DNA from: Nitratireductor aestuarii | GTDB lineage: Bacteria > Pseudomonadota > Alphaproteobacteria > Rhizobiales > Rhizobiaceae | Reading direction: 5' to 3' | DNA: 64,000 nucleotides | Assembly: GCF_014641695.1 (NCBI RefSeq) | Contig: NZ_BMIF01000013.1 | Coordinates: 52,824-116,823, forward strand | Shown: one piece after another, positions 54,702 through 63,673 of the stretch | Numbering within the stretch: the first letter of the stretch is position 1 | Layout of the letters: every line of letters starts with the position of its first letter | Position numbers and translations under genes: made by a program | Notes under the pieces: generated by a model | Database searches by the model: none | What the model saw: only the letters and a program-made list of their open reading frames with translations | What the model was told of the DNA's origin: nothing

Positions 54702-55459
54702 GTGACGCGTCAATTCCTGCCCTTGGGGCTCCGCAAGTGGCGCTTGTCACGGGCGCCAGCAGTGGCATCGGCATGGCCACCGCGCGCAGGCTCGCCGCTC
54801 TCGGCTCTACCGTCATTGTCGGCTATCACAGCCGCCGCGATGCTGCTGAGGCGGTTGTCCAGAGCCTTGAGGGCTCCGGCCACATTGCTCTGCGCATCGC
54901 GATTGATGAGCCGGCTTCCATCATCGAAGCCGCCGCTGAGGTGGAGCGCACATTCGGCCGGCTGGATGCATTGGTGAACAATGGCGGTGCGACGACGGCG
55001 GTTCCGGCCAATGATCTCGACAAGTTGAGCGACGAGATCTTCGACCGGACCGTGACCACCAACCTGCGCGGTCCGTTTGCCATGATCCGCGCCTTCCGTC
55101 CGCTGCTTGAAAAGGGCGAAGGGGCGGCGATCGTCAACATTTCGTCCATCGCGGCGCGGACCGGGCAGGGAAGCAGCCTCGCCTATCTGGCGGCCAAGGC
55201 TGGTGTGGACGCGCTGACGATCGCGCTGGCGAAGGTTTTGGCGCCAAAGATCCGCGTTTTTTCCGTGTCTCCGGCGGGCGTCGACACCGATTTCGTTCCG
55301 GGCAGATCGCGGGAACTGCTGCTGAAGTCTGCGGAGAAGCAGCCGCTTGCCCGCCTGACGCAGCCGGACGACGTGGCGCGGGCGGTAATCGCCTGCATCG
55401 TCTACCTGACAAGCGCCACAGGAATTGTCGTGCCGGTTGATGAGGGCCGGCATCTTTAG
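54698..55459 (+). CDS. Short-chain dehydrogenase/reductase
   Basis: A 253-residue Rossmann oxidoreductase starting at a GTG that overlaps the ligase stop (GTGA). The coenzyme motif is TGASSGIGMATARRLAALG; NNGGA takes the place of the usual NNAG. The catalytic Ser and Tyr-x3-Lys lie in IVNISSIAARTGQGSSLAYLAAKAG. YHSR after the second strand suggests NADP(H) preference. It is likely to act on a 3-hydroxyacyl or alcohol intermediate of the same pathway. Confidence 0.9.
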   Translation: MSDASIPALGAPQVALVTGASSGIGMATARRLAALGSTVIVGYHSRRDAAEAVVQSLEGSGHIALRIAIDEPASIIEAAAEVERTFGRLDALVNNGGATTAVPANDLDKLSDEIFDRTVTTNLRGPFAMIRAFRPLLEKGEGAAIVNISSIAARTGQGSSLAYLAAKAGVDALTIALAKVLAPKIRVFSVSPAGVDTDFVPGRSRELLLKSAEKQPLARLTQPDDVARAVIACIVYLTSATGIVVPVDEGRHL

Positions 55460-55503
55460 ATCAAGCAGACCCAGTGGGGCAGCGGTAGAGGAGACCGGAG
55501 CCG

Positions 55504-56928
55504 ATGCACAGATTGAAATTCTACATTGATGGTTCCTGGGTCGATCCGCTCGAGCCCAAGCCGTTGCCTGTCATCAATCCGGCGACGGAAGAGGCTATCG
55601 CCGACATCAACCTCGGCTCCGCTGCGGACGTTGACCGGGCGGCAAAAGCGGCCCGGCGCGCCTTCGCAACCTATTCGGAAACGAGTGTCGAGGAGCGTCT
55701 GCGCTATCTTGAGCGCATCATTGCCGGCTTCAAGCTCCACTTGCCGGAGCTGGCTCGCACGATGACGCTGGAAATGGGCTCGCCCATCACCTTCTCGACC
55801 GAACGCCAGGCTACGGTCGCGCTGTTCCATTTTGAAGAAGCAGCCCGTGTCCTCGAAAAGTTCGAGTTCGAGGAACGCTGGCCAACGGGTATCGTCCGCC
55901 ATGAGCCGATCGGCGTGTGCGGGTTGATCACGCCGTGGAACTGGCCGCTCAACCAGGTTGCGTCCAAGGTTGCCCCGGCGATTGCGGCGGGCTGCACGGT
56001 GGTGCTGAAGCCGAGCGAGATTGCACCGCTGAGCTCCATGCTGCTGGCCGACATCATTCATAGCTCGGGGCTGCCGGCGGGCGTTTTCAATCTTGTGAAT
56101 GGCGATGGTCCCACCGTCGGAGAAGCGATCGCTTCTCATCCGGAGATCGACATGGTGTCGTTCACCGGCTCGACTTCTGCCGGCATCAAGGTGGCAAAGC
56201 TCGCCGCCGATGGCGTCAAGCGCGTGGCCCAGGAACTTGGCGGCAAGTCTGCCAATATCATCCTGCCCAATGCCGATATCCGCAAGTCCGTCATTGCAGG
56301 CGTGCATGCCTGCAACACCAATGCCGGGCAGAACTGCCAGTCGCCGACGCGGATGCTGGTGCACCGCTCGCACCGTGATGAAGCATTTGACGCTGCCCGC
56401 GTGGCGATCGACAGCATCCGGCTTGGCGATCCGCTGGATCCGGCGACGACCATGGGTCCGCTTGTCAGCCAGGCGCAAGCCGACCGGGTGCAGCGCTATA
56501 TCCAGCTGGGCGTGGACGAGGGTGCGACGCTGGTGGCCGGCGGTCCAGGGCGTCCGGCCGAGCTCAACCATGGCTACTATGTGCGTCCGACCGTGTTCGG
56601 TGACGTCACGTCCGACATGACCATTGCGCGCGAGGAAATTTTCGGGCCGGTGCTCGCGATCATGAGCTACGATACGGAGGAAGAGGCGATCGCGATTGCC
56701 AACGATACGTCCTTCGGTCTTGCAGGCTTTGTCCAGTCCGCAGATCCGGTGCGGGCACGCAAGGTGGCAAACCGCATCCGGGCCGGCCGCGTCTATTTCA
56801 ATGGAGCACCGTTCGACCGGAGTCTGCCTTTTGGTGGCTACAAGCAATCGGGTAACGGCCGTGAGTTCGGTTTACATGGCTTCATGGAATATCTGGAAGT
56901 AAAGGCGCTTGTCGGATTCCCTGAGTAG
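55504..56928 (+). CDS. Aldehyde dehydrogenase family protein
   Basis: A 474-residue NAD(P)-dependent dehydrogenase. Conserved parts are CGLITPWNWPLNQVASKVAPAIAAGCTVVLKPSE, FTGSTSAGIKVAKLAADGVKRVAQELGGKSANII with the catalytic Glu, and NTNAGQNCQSPTRML with the catalytic Cys. The terminal REEIFGPVLAIMSYDTEEEAI and FGGYKQSGNGREFG are also intact. It lies 44 bp after the SDR gene and probably oxidises an aldehyde intermediate to an acid. The substrate is unknown. Confidence 0.93.
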   Translation: MHRLKFYIDGSWVDPLEPKPLPVINPATEEAIADINLGSAADVDRAAKAARRAFATYSETSVEERLRYLERIIAGFKLHLPELARTMTLEMGSPITFSTERQATVALFHFEEAARVLEKFEFEERWPTGIVRHEPIGVCGLITPWNWPLNQVASKVAPAIAAGCTVVLKPSEIAPLSSMLLADIIHSSGLPAGVFNLVNGDGPTVGEAIASHPEIDMVSFTGSTSAGIKVAKLAADGVKRVAQELGGKSANIILPNADIRKSVIAGVHACNTNAGQNCQSPTRMLVHRSHRDEAFDAARVAIDSIRLGDPLDPATTMGPLVSQAQADRVQRYIQLGVDEGATLVAGGPGRPAELNHGYYVRPTVFGDVTSDMTIAREEIFGPVLAIMSYDTEEEAIAIANDTSFGLAGFVQSADPVRARKVANRIRAGRVYFNGAPFDRSLPFGGYKQSGNGREFGLHGFMEYLEVKALVGFPE

Positions 56929-57129
56929 CGCCCAAAAAGAATAACTTGCAGGTTAAACGGCAGAAATATCTCTGCTGCGCTTGGTGGCTCGCCTCTGGCT
57001 TCCGTGTTCCACTTGTCGGAACGCCAATGGTGAAAGCTATGTTTGGCCGAGTGAACAGCCTAACCTGATGCCTGGAGATAAACGCTTCTGCCGTTTCGTA
57101 GAGCGGCAGGCCAGCGGAAGGGAGGCTCC

Positions 57130-57591
57130 GTGAACATTCGTCAAGACACTATACTTGGGACATTCTTTGTGGTCATCGGCGTCACCGCATTTTTGATGGC
57201 GCGCCAATATTCGTTCGGAACGACCGCCAGAATGGGTCCCGGCTATTTTCCGGTCATCATCTCGGCGCTGCTCGCTCTGACGGGTGCGGCCATCCTGCTG
57301 CGCGGACGTATCGGACAAACGGCCATTGTTGAAAGGGGCCGTTTGAAACCGCTGGCCATCGTTCTCGCATCCATTGTCATCTTTGGACTTCTGGTCGAGG
57401 GACTGGGTTTGCCGGTGTCGGTTTTCGTCCTGATCGTCATCGCGGCCATGGGAAGCGTTAAATTCTCGTGGAACTGGCGCACCGCTGCCGCAGCGGCAGT
57501 CTTCTCCGCAATCTGCGGTCTGCTCTTTGTCCGCCTCCTGGGGATCCCCATTCCGATGTTCGGAACGTGGCTCCAGGCGGTTGGCCTCTAG
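57130..57591 (+). CDS. tctB: Tripartite tricarboxylate transporter small membrane subunit TctB
   Basis: A 153-residue membrane protein starting at GTG after GGGAGG. It has four hydrophobic segments (TILGTFFVVIGVTAFLMARQYSFG... ARMGPGYFPVIISALLALTGAAILL... RPLAIVLASIVIFGLLVEGLG-type... ISAICGLLFVRLLGIPIP) and the family motif A-R-M-G-P-G-Y-F-P. It works with TctA as the membrane part of a Na+-coupled organic-acid symporter. A 201-bp gap with no obvious gene separates it from the ALDH gene, so it may have its own promoter. Confidence 0.9.
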   Translation: MNIRQDTILGTFFVVIGVTAFLMARQYSFGTTARMGPGYFPVIISALLALTGAAILLRGRIGQTAIVERGRLKPLAIVLASIVIFGLLVEGLGLPVSVFVLIVIAAMGSVKFSWNWRTAAAAAVFSAICGLLFVRLLGIPIPMFGTWLQAVGL

Positions 57592-57608
57592 AATCCTGGG
57601 AGGAAGAC

Positions 57609-59114
57609 ATGGACGTATTTGACGGGATCCTGCTCGGGTTCGCCACTGCCACAACCTTCACAAACTTCGCCTATTGTTTCGCCGGCGTGGTGCTTGGAAC
57701 TGCCGTTGGAGTGCTGCCGGGTCTCGGGCCGGTGGCCACGATCTCCATGCTGCTGCCGTTCACCTTCGGCCTGCCGGTGGATACGGCGCTGATCATGCTG
57801 GCGGGCATCTTCTACGGCTCGCAATACGGCGGTTCCACAACTGCGATCCTCATGAACCTGCCGGGTGAGGCGTCATCGGTCGTCACCACGCTGGACGGCC
57901 ACCAGATGGCAATGCAGGGGAAGGCCGGCCGAGCGCTTGCGGCCGCTGCAATCGGCAGCTTCTTTGCCGGAAGTATCGGCACGTTGTTCATCGTCATCGC
58001 CGCCCCACTGCTTGCAAGCCTGGCTCTCACCTTTGGACCGGCAGAGTATTTCTCGCTGATCGTGCTGGGACTTGTGACGTCCATGGTTCTCACCAGCGGA
58101 TCACTGCTGACGGCCCTCGGCATGGTGCTGTTCGGCATGCTGCTCGGCATGGTGGGCACTGATGTTAACTCCGGTGCTGCCCGCTACACGTTTGGTACAC
58201 CCCATCTCTACGACGGTCTCGATTTCGTGGTGATTGCTACCGGAATCTTCGGCCTGGGCGATGTGCTCGCCAATCTGGAGAACGAGCATACGCGGAAAGC
58301 GACCATCGCGAAGGTCAGCAGCCTGTTCCCAACACGCGAAGACTGGAAACGTATGGTCGGGCCGATCCTGCGCGGCACGGGCCTTGGCGTTGTCCTCGGC
58401 GTGCTGCCGGGTGCCGGTGTGCTGCTCGCTTCATTTTCCGCCTATGCGCTGGAAAAGAAGGTGTCCAAGCATCCCGAACAGTTCGGTCAGGGCGCGATCG
58501 AAGGTGTAGCTGGTCCGGAATCGGCCAACAATGCCGCCGCGCAGACCTGCTTCATCCCGATGCTGACGCTGGGCCTTCCCGGCACCGCGACCATGGCGCT
58601 GATGATCGGTGCGATGATCGTTCAGGGTGTGCAGCCGGGTCCGGAGATCCTCACCCAACAGCCGGCGCTCTTCTGGGGCCTCATCGTATCCATGTGGATC
58701 GGCAACGTGATGCTTCTGTTCCTGAACCTGCCGCTGGTCGGCGTCTGGGCGAGGCTCATCTCGGTGCCGTACCACTTCCTGTTCCCGATCATCTGCGTGT
58801 TCACGGTCATCGGCGCCTACAGCATCAGCAACAGCGTGTTCGACATCTACCTGATGGCACTGTTCGGCCTGCTCGGATACTGCTTCCGGAAGGTGGGTGC
58901 GGAGCCCGCACCGCTGATCCTGGCGCTTATCCTCGGGCCTATGGCGGAGGAATACCTACGGCGCGCACTGCTCCTGTCGCATGGCGACGCGAGCGTGTTC
59001 GTTACCAGCCCCCTGAGCCTCGGCACGTTGATTGTCGCCGCGCTGCTGGTTGCTTCGATCCTGCTGCCGCAGTTCCGCAAGGTGCGGGAGGAGGGGCTGC
59101 AGGAAGTCGATTGA
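57609..59114 (+). CDS. tctA: Tripartite tricarboxylate transporter large permease TctA
   Basis: A 501-residue permease with about eleven to twelve membrane helices, preceded by GGGAGGAAGAC. Characteristic motifs are GVLPGLGPVATISMLLPFTFGLP, FYGSQYGGSTTAILMNLPGEASSVVT, VLPGAGVLLASFSAYALEKKVSKHP and LTLGLPGTATMALMIGAM. It transports carboxylates delivered by a periplasmic TctC-type protein; two candidates lie downstream. It is read with TctB (17-bp gap). Confidence 0.95.
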   Translation: MDVFDGILLGFATATTFTNFAYCFAGVVLGTAVGVLPGLGPVATISMLLPFTFGLPVDTALIMLAGIFYGSQYGGSTTAILMNLPGEASSVVTTLDGHQMAMQGKAGRALAAAAIGSFFAGSIGTLFIVIAAPLLASLALTFGPAEYFSLIVLGLVTSMVLTSGSLLTALGMVLFGMLLGMVGTDVNSGAARYTFGTPHLYDGLDFVVIATGIFGLGDVLANLENEHTRKATIAKVSSLFPTREDWKRMVGPILRGTGLGVVLGVLPGAGVLLASFSAYALEKKVSKHPEQFGQGAIEGVAGPESANNAAAQTCFIPMLTLGLPGTATMALMIGAMIVQGVQPGPEILTQQPALFWGLIVSMWIGNVMLLFLNLPLVGVWARLISVPYHFLFPIICVFTVIGAYSISNSVFDIYLMALFGLLGYCFRKVGAEPAPLILALILGPMAEEYLRRALLLSHGDASVFVTSPLSLGTLIVAALLVASILLPQFRKVREEGLQEVD

Positions 59115-59191
59115 TACTCCAAGTAGAACAACATCCGTTTAATATCAGTATCTTGTCAGATTTCGTTGAATAACAGTCTCAGGGAGAAAAA

Positions 59192-59815
59192 ATGCACCAG
59201 CAGAATGAAGCAAGACTTCAGGCGATGCTCGATCGGGAGGAACTGTTTGACCTGGTGCGGCGCGAGCGCTTTGCCCGGGACCAGCAGCGCTTCGACGTGA
59301 TGAGCGACTGCTTCCACCGCGACGCCTATATCCGCACCAGCTGGTACGACGCTCGCGGTGGACAGGCCTATGTGGACGCCACGCGCACCTGGATGACGAA
59401 GACCGGCAACAGCAAACACTGGGTGTTCCCGGCCTTCGCGCAGGTGGTTGGCGATCGCGCGACCGTCGAGAGCCCGGCAACCATCTTCAACCGCGCCAAG
59501 GTAGAGGGCGTGGAGGTGGATTTTTTTGTCTTCTGCCGCTTTTACTCGCGTGCAGTTCGAGAAGATGGAGTGTGGAAGCTCTTGAGCTTCCACGTCTTCT
59601 TCGAACGCGATGTAATGAAGCCGATCAATCCTTCGGAAGTCTTGCCGATCGATTGGGACGTACTTTCCACCATGCGGCCTTCCTACAAGTTCTTGAGCTA
59701 CATGCAGCACACACGCGGCATAAAGGTGAACCAGGAGCTTCTGGGGGACGACCGTCCTGAGGAACTGAGCGCCTTCCACCAGGAGGAAGAACGCTGGCTC
59801 CGGGGCGGGGACTGA
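59192..59815 (+). CDS. SnoaL/NTF2-like protein (ring-hydroxylase small-subunit type fold)
   Basis: A 207-residue cytoplasmic protein with the cone-shaped NTF2 fold: LDREELFDLVRRERFARDQQRFDVMSDCFHRDAYIRTSWYDARGGQAYVDATRTWM, then a sheet region VEVDFFVFCRFYSRAVREDGVWKLLSFHVFFERDVMKPINP. This longer subtype is common in catabolic clusters and may act as a hydratase, isomerase or lyase. No catalytic residue can be assigned from sequence. It sits inside the TTT transporter cluster, between TctA and the first binding protein. Confidence 0.75.
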   Translation: MHQQNEARLQAMLDREELFDLVRRERFARDQQRFDVMSDCFHRDAYIRTSWYDARGGQAYVDATRTWMTKTGNSKHWVFPAFAQVVGDRATVESPATIFNRAKVEGVEVDFFVFCRFYSRAVREDGVWKLLSFHVFFERDVMKPINPSEVLPIDWDVLSTMRPSYKFLSYMQHTRGIKVNQELLGDDRPEELSAFHQEEERWLRGGD

Positions 59816-59943
59816 GTTGCAGCCCAGTCCCTGTTCCAAAGGGCGGAACGGTTGCAACCATGAATTTTGAATGCCCGTGAGACGGGTTAATGTCCATTGA
59901 TATCGGCGCTGAGGAGGCCCGATACGGATCGGGAGGATTGACC

Positions 59944-60921
59944 ATGAATAGACGTGAACTCATCGTTCTCGGTGGGTCCGCAGCAGTGCTGGCCTCTACC
60001 GGAATTTCGTTCGCAGATGACTGGCCGTCGAAGAAACCGGTGACCGTCATTTCCGCCTACCCGCCTGGCGGAAGCAGCGATATTATCGCTCGCCTGGTGG
60101 CCGACCTTCTGGCGGCGAAGTACAACCAGCAGTTCACGGTGGAGAACATTGCGGGAGCGGCCGGCGCCCTTGCCGGTAGCAAGCTCGCGCGTTCTGCCCC
60201 AGACGGCTACACGATCCTCGTTAGCGGCAGTGCGCCGATTGCGGCCAACAAGGTGGTCCAAAAGGATCTGTCGTACGATCCCCAGGAGGATTTCGTACCA
60301 ATCACGGTTGTTGCAGAAAGCCCGGCGTTGCTTTCCGCCAGCTCCAAGGCGCCGGCGAACACCCTCCAGGAATTGCTTGACTATGCCAAGGCAAATCCGG
60401 GCAAGGTCAACATCGGCAATCCCGGTGCAGGCACCAAGGGCCACATTTGCGCCGCCGCCATCGGCCTGCAGATGGGTGTCGAGCTCAACCACATCCCCTA
60501 CAAGGGTTCGCCGCCGCTCATGACAGACGTCCTTGGCGGACACATCGACTTCGCCCTTGATGCTCCTTCCAACTATCTGCCGCATATCAAGAACGGGAAA
60601 ATCAAGGGGCTCGCTGTGACCTCGGCCCAGCGTCTTCCCGAAATTCCGGATGTTCCCACTGTAGCCGAGGCAGGTGTGGAAGGCTTTGAGGCCACGCTAT
60701 GGTTCGGAGCGGTCGGGCCGAAGGGAATGCCTGACGAGATTGCGCTGGCGATCCAGCAGGCGATCAAGGAATGGTCGGACACGCCGGAAGCCAAGGAGAA
60801 GCTTGCCACCCTCGGGCTGCAGGCCGTTGCCAATACACCGGACGAGATGCGCGTCACCATTCAGAAGGAGATCGACTCGATCCGCCCGCTGGTCGACGCA
60901 GGACTGGTCCAGCCGAGCTGA
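59944..60921 (+). CDS. tctC: TctC/Bug-type periplasmic solute-binding protein (first)
   Basis: A 325-residue exported binding protein; the ATG at 59944 follows GGGAGG. Its signal peptide starts MNRRELIVLGGSAAVLASTGISFADD. The Bug landmarks are KPVTVISAYPPGGSSDIIARLVADLL, VENIAGAAGALAGSKLARSAPDGYTILVSGSAPIAANKVV, and GTKGHICAAAIGLQMGVELNHIPYKGSPPLMTDVLGGHIDF. It delivers a carboxylate to TctAB. A second, different binding protein follows, so the system may take two ligands. Confidence 0.93.
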   Translation: MNRRELIVLGGSAAVLASTGISFADDWPSKKPVTVISAYPPGGSSDIIARLVADLLAAKYNQQFTVENIAGAAGALAGSKLARSAPDGYTILVSGSAPIAANKVVQKDLSYDPQEDFVPITVVAESPALLSASSKAPANTLQELLDYAKANPGKVNIGNPGAGTKGHICAAAIGLQMGVELNHIPYKGSPPLMTDVLGGHIDFALDAPSNYLPHIKNGKIKGLAVTSAQRLPEIPDVPTVAEAGVEGFEATLWFGAVGPKGMPDEIALAIQQAIKEWSDTPEAKEKLATLGLQAVANTPDEMRVTIQKEIDSIRPLVDAGLVQPS

Positions 60922-61224
60922 TCCGCAGCAGGCTGCAAAGTCTAACACTGTCGGGAACTCCGCTCGCGGCTTATTAGCCGGCTGGGGGAGTTCGCCGATA
61001 GCGCGATATGAGACGGCAGGAATAGGCCTGCCGTTGAACCATTTGTTGCCTGTCGCCTTCCGCGGATGCTCTATAGAGCAGTCCCCGGAACAGTGGGCAC
61101 CAGTTCCCGTCTGGGACTACCAACAAACAATTGATCTGGATCCCGTCAGCGTTCCCAAGGAAGGCCGAAGGACTCAGAAAGCTGGTACTGGGTAGATCAG
61201 ACAGTTTCTCTTGGAGGAGAGTTA
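60922..61224. other. Intergenic region between the two binding-protein genes
   Basis: 303 bp without a supported gene. It holds a degenerate RIME-like repeat at 61074-61118 and a good ribosome-binding site (TTGGAGGAGAG) for the second binding protein at its end. A separate promoter is possible but no clear one is seen. Confidence 0.55.
61074..61118. repeat. RIME-like palindromic repeat, copy C (degenerate)
   Basis: TAGAGCAGTCCCCGGAACAG...CAGTTCCCGTCTGGGACT follows the consensus of the other copies with several substitutions. The outer GTCCC / GGGAC and inner GGAAC / GTTCC arms still pair, so the foldback is kept while the sequence has drifted. Confidence 0.55.
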
Positions 61225-62199
61225 ATGAACATCTTTGTAAGAATTGGCGGCGGGCTTCTGGGTGCTGCTCTGGTAAGCGGGGGGCTCATGGCCTCGGCGG
61301 CTGCCAAGGATCCGTATCCTGTCGATACGGTGACCATGATCGTGCCCTACGCCCCCGGCGGTTCGGGCGACATTGTGGGCCGCATTGTGGCCGACGAACT
61401 GGGCAAGAAGTTTGACGCCACTTTCGTGGTGGAGAATGTTGGTGGCGGCAGTGGAACGATCGGCGCCGAGCGCGCCGCACGTGGTGCGGCCGATGGTTCG
61501 ATCCTGCTCCTCGCAGGCAATGCGATCATCACCACGGCTCCGCATCTTTCCGACGTCGGGTTTGATCCGATCGCCGATCTGAAGGCAGTTGCCAATGTCA
61601 GCGAGGCGCCGCGTGCGCTCGTCGCTTCGAAGTCGCTGCCGGTCAACAATTTCGAGGAATTCGTCGCCTATGCGAAGGAGCATCCAGGCGAATTGAACTA
61701 TGGCAGCGTCGGCGTGGGCTCCACCGGGCATATCGCGACGGTTGACATGCTTCGCGCCGTCGGCATCGAAGCCAATCACATTCCCTATTCTGGCGCCGCC
61801 CAGGTGGTCCAGGCCGTCCTGTCGGGCGACATCCAGTTCATGCTTGATGCCGCCGCCTTCGCCCAGGTGAAGCAGGGAACCGTGACGCCGCTTGCAGTGC
61901 CGGGCATCGAGCGCCTTCCGGAATATCCGGACATCCCTTCGCTTGGCGAGCTGGGCTTTGAATCCATCCGCGGCACCGGTCTGCAGATGGTAATGGCTCC
62001 GGCCGGAACGCCGGCAGAAGTGCTGGCGGCCGTCGAAGCCGCGCTCAAGGCAAGCAGTGAAACGGAAGAGTTCAAGGAAACGCTTCGGCGCGCCAACGTG
62101 AACCCTCGTTTCATTTCCAGCGAAGAGCTGTCTCAGGCTCTCAAGGAAGAATACGACCATTACAGCACGCTTCTGACCGAGATGGGCGTCAAGAAATAG
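61225..62199 (+). CDS. tctC: TctC/Bug-type periplasmic solute-binding protein (second)
   Basis: A 324-residue exported binding protein with a signal peptide (FVRIGGGLLGAALVSGGLMASAAAKD). Bug motifs are TVTMIVPYAPGGSGDIVGRIVADELGKKF, VENVGGGSGTIGAERAARGAADGSILLLAGNAI and VGSTGHIATVDMLRAVGIEANHIPYSGAAQVVQAVLSGDIQFML. It is clearly diverged from the first binding protein, so it is not a recent duplicate. A strong terminator follows. Confidence 0.93.
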   Translation: MNIFVRIGGGLLGAALVSGGLMASAAAKDPYPVDTVTMIVPYAPGGSGDIVGRIVADELGKKFDATFVVENVGGGSGTIGAERAARGAADGSILLLAGNAIITTAPHLSDVGFDPIADLKAVANVSEAPRALVASKSLPVNNFEEFVAYAKEHPGELNYGSVGVGSTGHIATVDMLRAVGIEANHIPYSGAAQVVQAVLSGDIQFMLDAAAFAQVKQGTVTPLAVPGIERLPEYPDIPSLGELGFESIRGTGLQMVMAPAGTPAEVLAAVEAALKASSETEEFKETLRRANVNPRFISSEELSQALKEEYDHYSTLLTEMGVKK

Positions 62200-62219
62200 A
62201 GGTAAGCTAACCTCCCACT

Positions 62220-62258
62220 CGGCGCAGAAGCTTCTGGAAGCTTCTGCGCCGTTTTTTT
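62220..62258 (+). terminator. Strong intrinsic terminator after the second binding-protein gene
   Basis: Perfect 15-bp inverted repeat CGGCGCAGAAGCTTC / GAAGCTTCTGCGCCG with a 2-nt loop and seven T residues. It begins 20 bp after the stop and ends 32 bp before the MmgE/PrpD start. Confidence 0.9.
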
Positions 62259-62290
62259 GAAGTGGATGGGCAAGAGGCCCGGAGAACCCT

Positions 62291-63673
62291 ATGAAAAGTT
62301 ACAGTTTCCAATTGGCCGAATGGGCTCAGGCTTTCACGCTCGAAGATGCAACACCCCGCGTGCTTGCGGATGCAAAGCTGCATCTGCTCGACGTCATCGG
62401 CGTCATGATCGCTTCTTACCAGCACCAGACTGTCCAGGCAGCGAAGCGTGCAATTCAGGACTCCGATGCCGGAGGCCGGGGCGCCTATCCGTTGCTGGAC
62501 AGCAGCGAAACCTCTCTGGCGGGAGCGGCATTCGTCAATGGCGTCGCCTCCGCCGTGCTCGAGTTTGATGACACCCATATCCAGACCAATATCCACCCGA
62601 CCGGCGTAATCGCCTCTGCCGCACTTCCGATTGCCCAGGCGAACGGAATGACGGGAAGACAGCTTTTGGAAGCGGTCATCCCGGCCCTGGAGATCCTGTG
62701 CCGTCTCGGCCTCGTTTCACCGGTGCGCATGCACGAGGTTGGACTTCACCCGACCAGCGTCTACGGCGTCTTCGCTGCTGCCTATGCCGCAGCAAAACTC
62801 AAGGGTCTCGACGTGAAAACCATGGCGGATGCCGTGGGCACCTCCGCCAGCCTTTCTGCCGGCTCCATCGCCTCGTTCGAGGACGGCACGTCCACCAAGA
62901 CGTTGCATGTCGGCTTTGCCGCCTCGGCCGCGATACGCGCGGTGGCGCTGGCCGCACAAGGCATTTCCGGCCCGGGCCGCGTTTTCGAAGGCAAGTACGG
63001 GTGGTACGCAAGCTATGTGCAGTCGAAACCGGATTTCCGGTTCTCCGCCCTGACAGACGATCTCGGAGCGAAGTGGCATTCGCTCGATATCGCGACCAAG
63101 ATCTATCCCGTCGCCTATACGTTGATACCCTTCATCGAGGCGGCACTGGAGCTGCGCAAGCAGTGCACGATCGATCCTGACCAGATCCGCGAGATCCGCT
63201 GCGCGATCATGCCTCGTTCGTTCCATACTGTCTGTGAGCCGGTCGAGGAGAAGCGTCGTCCGCTCACTTCATGGCATGGCCGCATCAGCATTCAGCACAC
63301 GGTTGCCGAAGCGCTCGTGCTCGGACGCTTCGACAAGAACGCCTTCGCCGAGGAAAGTTTGAGGAACCCGGTCATCAACGCTTTGGCCGACAAGGTTGTC
63401 CACGTTGCCGATCCGATCGCGGCAGCTGACACGACACGGTCGCGTGCCGTTATCACGATCGTCTTCAATGATGGTCAGGAAGCCAGCCACACGATCGAAG
63501 ACATGCTCGGAACGGCAAAGAACCCGGCGACCGAGGAAGTCTACATCCGGAAGTTCCGCTCAAACGTCGATGGCGTGATTTCGGCTGAAGCTGCTGATGC
63601 TCTGATCGAGGACTTGCTCCATCTCGAGAACGCCGCGAACGTGGATCTGATTTTCTCAAGGCTTCGGGGCTAG
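62291..63673 (+). CDS. MmgE/PrpD family protein
   Basis: A 460-residue cytoplasmic protein of the 2-methylcitrate dehydratase/aconitate decarboxylase fold. Motifs are ANGVASAVLEFDDTH, where the family has the catalytic D-x-D-D-x-H region, HPTGVIASAALPIAQANGMTGRQLLEAVIPALEILCRLG, and EVGLHPTSVYGVFAAAYAAAKLKGLD. SWHGRISIQHTVAEALVLGR and IEDMLGTAKNPATEEV lie near the end. Members dehydrate or decarboxylate tricarboxylates, and this one lies next to a TTT system. Its stop codon TAG is the first base triplet of a palindromic repeat. A strong terminator precedes the gene, so it needs its own promoter or read-through. Confidence 0.88.
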   Translation: MKSYSFQLAEWAQAFTLEDATPRVLADAKLHLLDVIGVMIASYQHQTVQAAKRAIQDSDAGGRGAYPLLDSSETSLAGAAFVNGVASAVLEFDDTHIQTNIHPTGVIASAALPIAQANGMTGRQLLEAVIPALEILCRLGLVSPVRMHEVGLHPTSVYGVFAAAYAAAKLKGLDVKTMADAVGTSASLSAGSIASFEDGTSTKTLHVGFAASAAIRAVALAAQGISGPGRVFEGKYGWYASYVQSKPDFRFSALTDDLGAKWHSLDIATKIYPVAYTLIPFIEAALELRKQCTIDPDQIREIRCAIMPRSFHTVCEPVEEKRRPLTSWHGRISIQHTVAEALVLGRFDKNAFAEESLRNPVINALADKVVHVADPIAAADTTRSRAVITIVFNDGQEASHTIEDMLGTAKNPATEEVYIRKFRSNVDGVISAEAADALIEDLLHLENAANVDLIFSRLRG

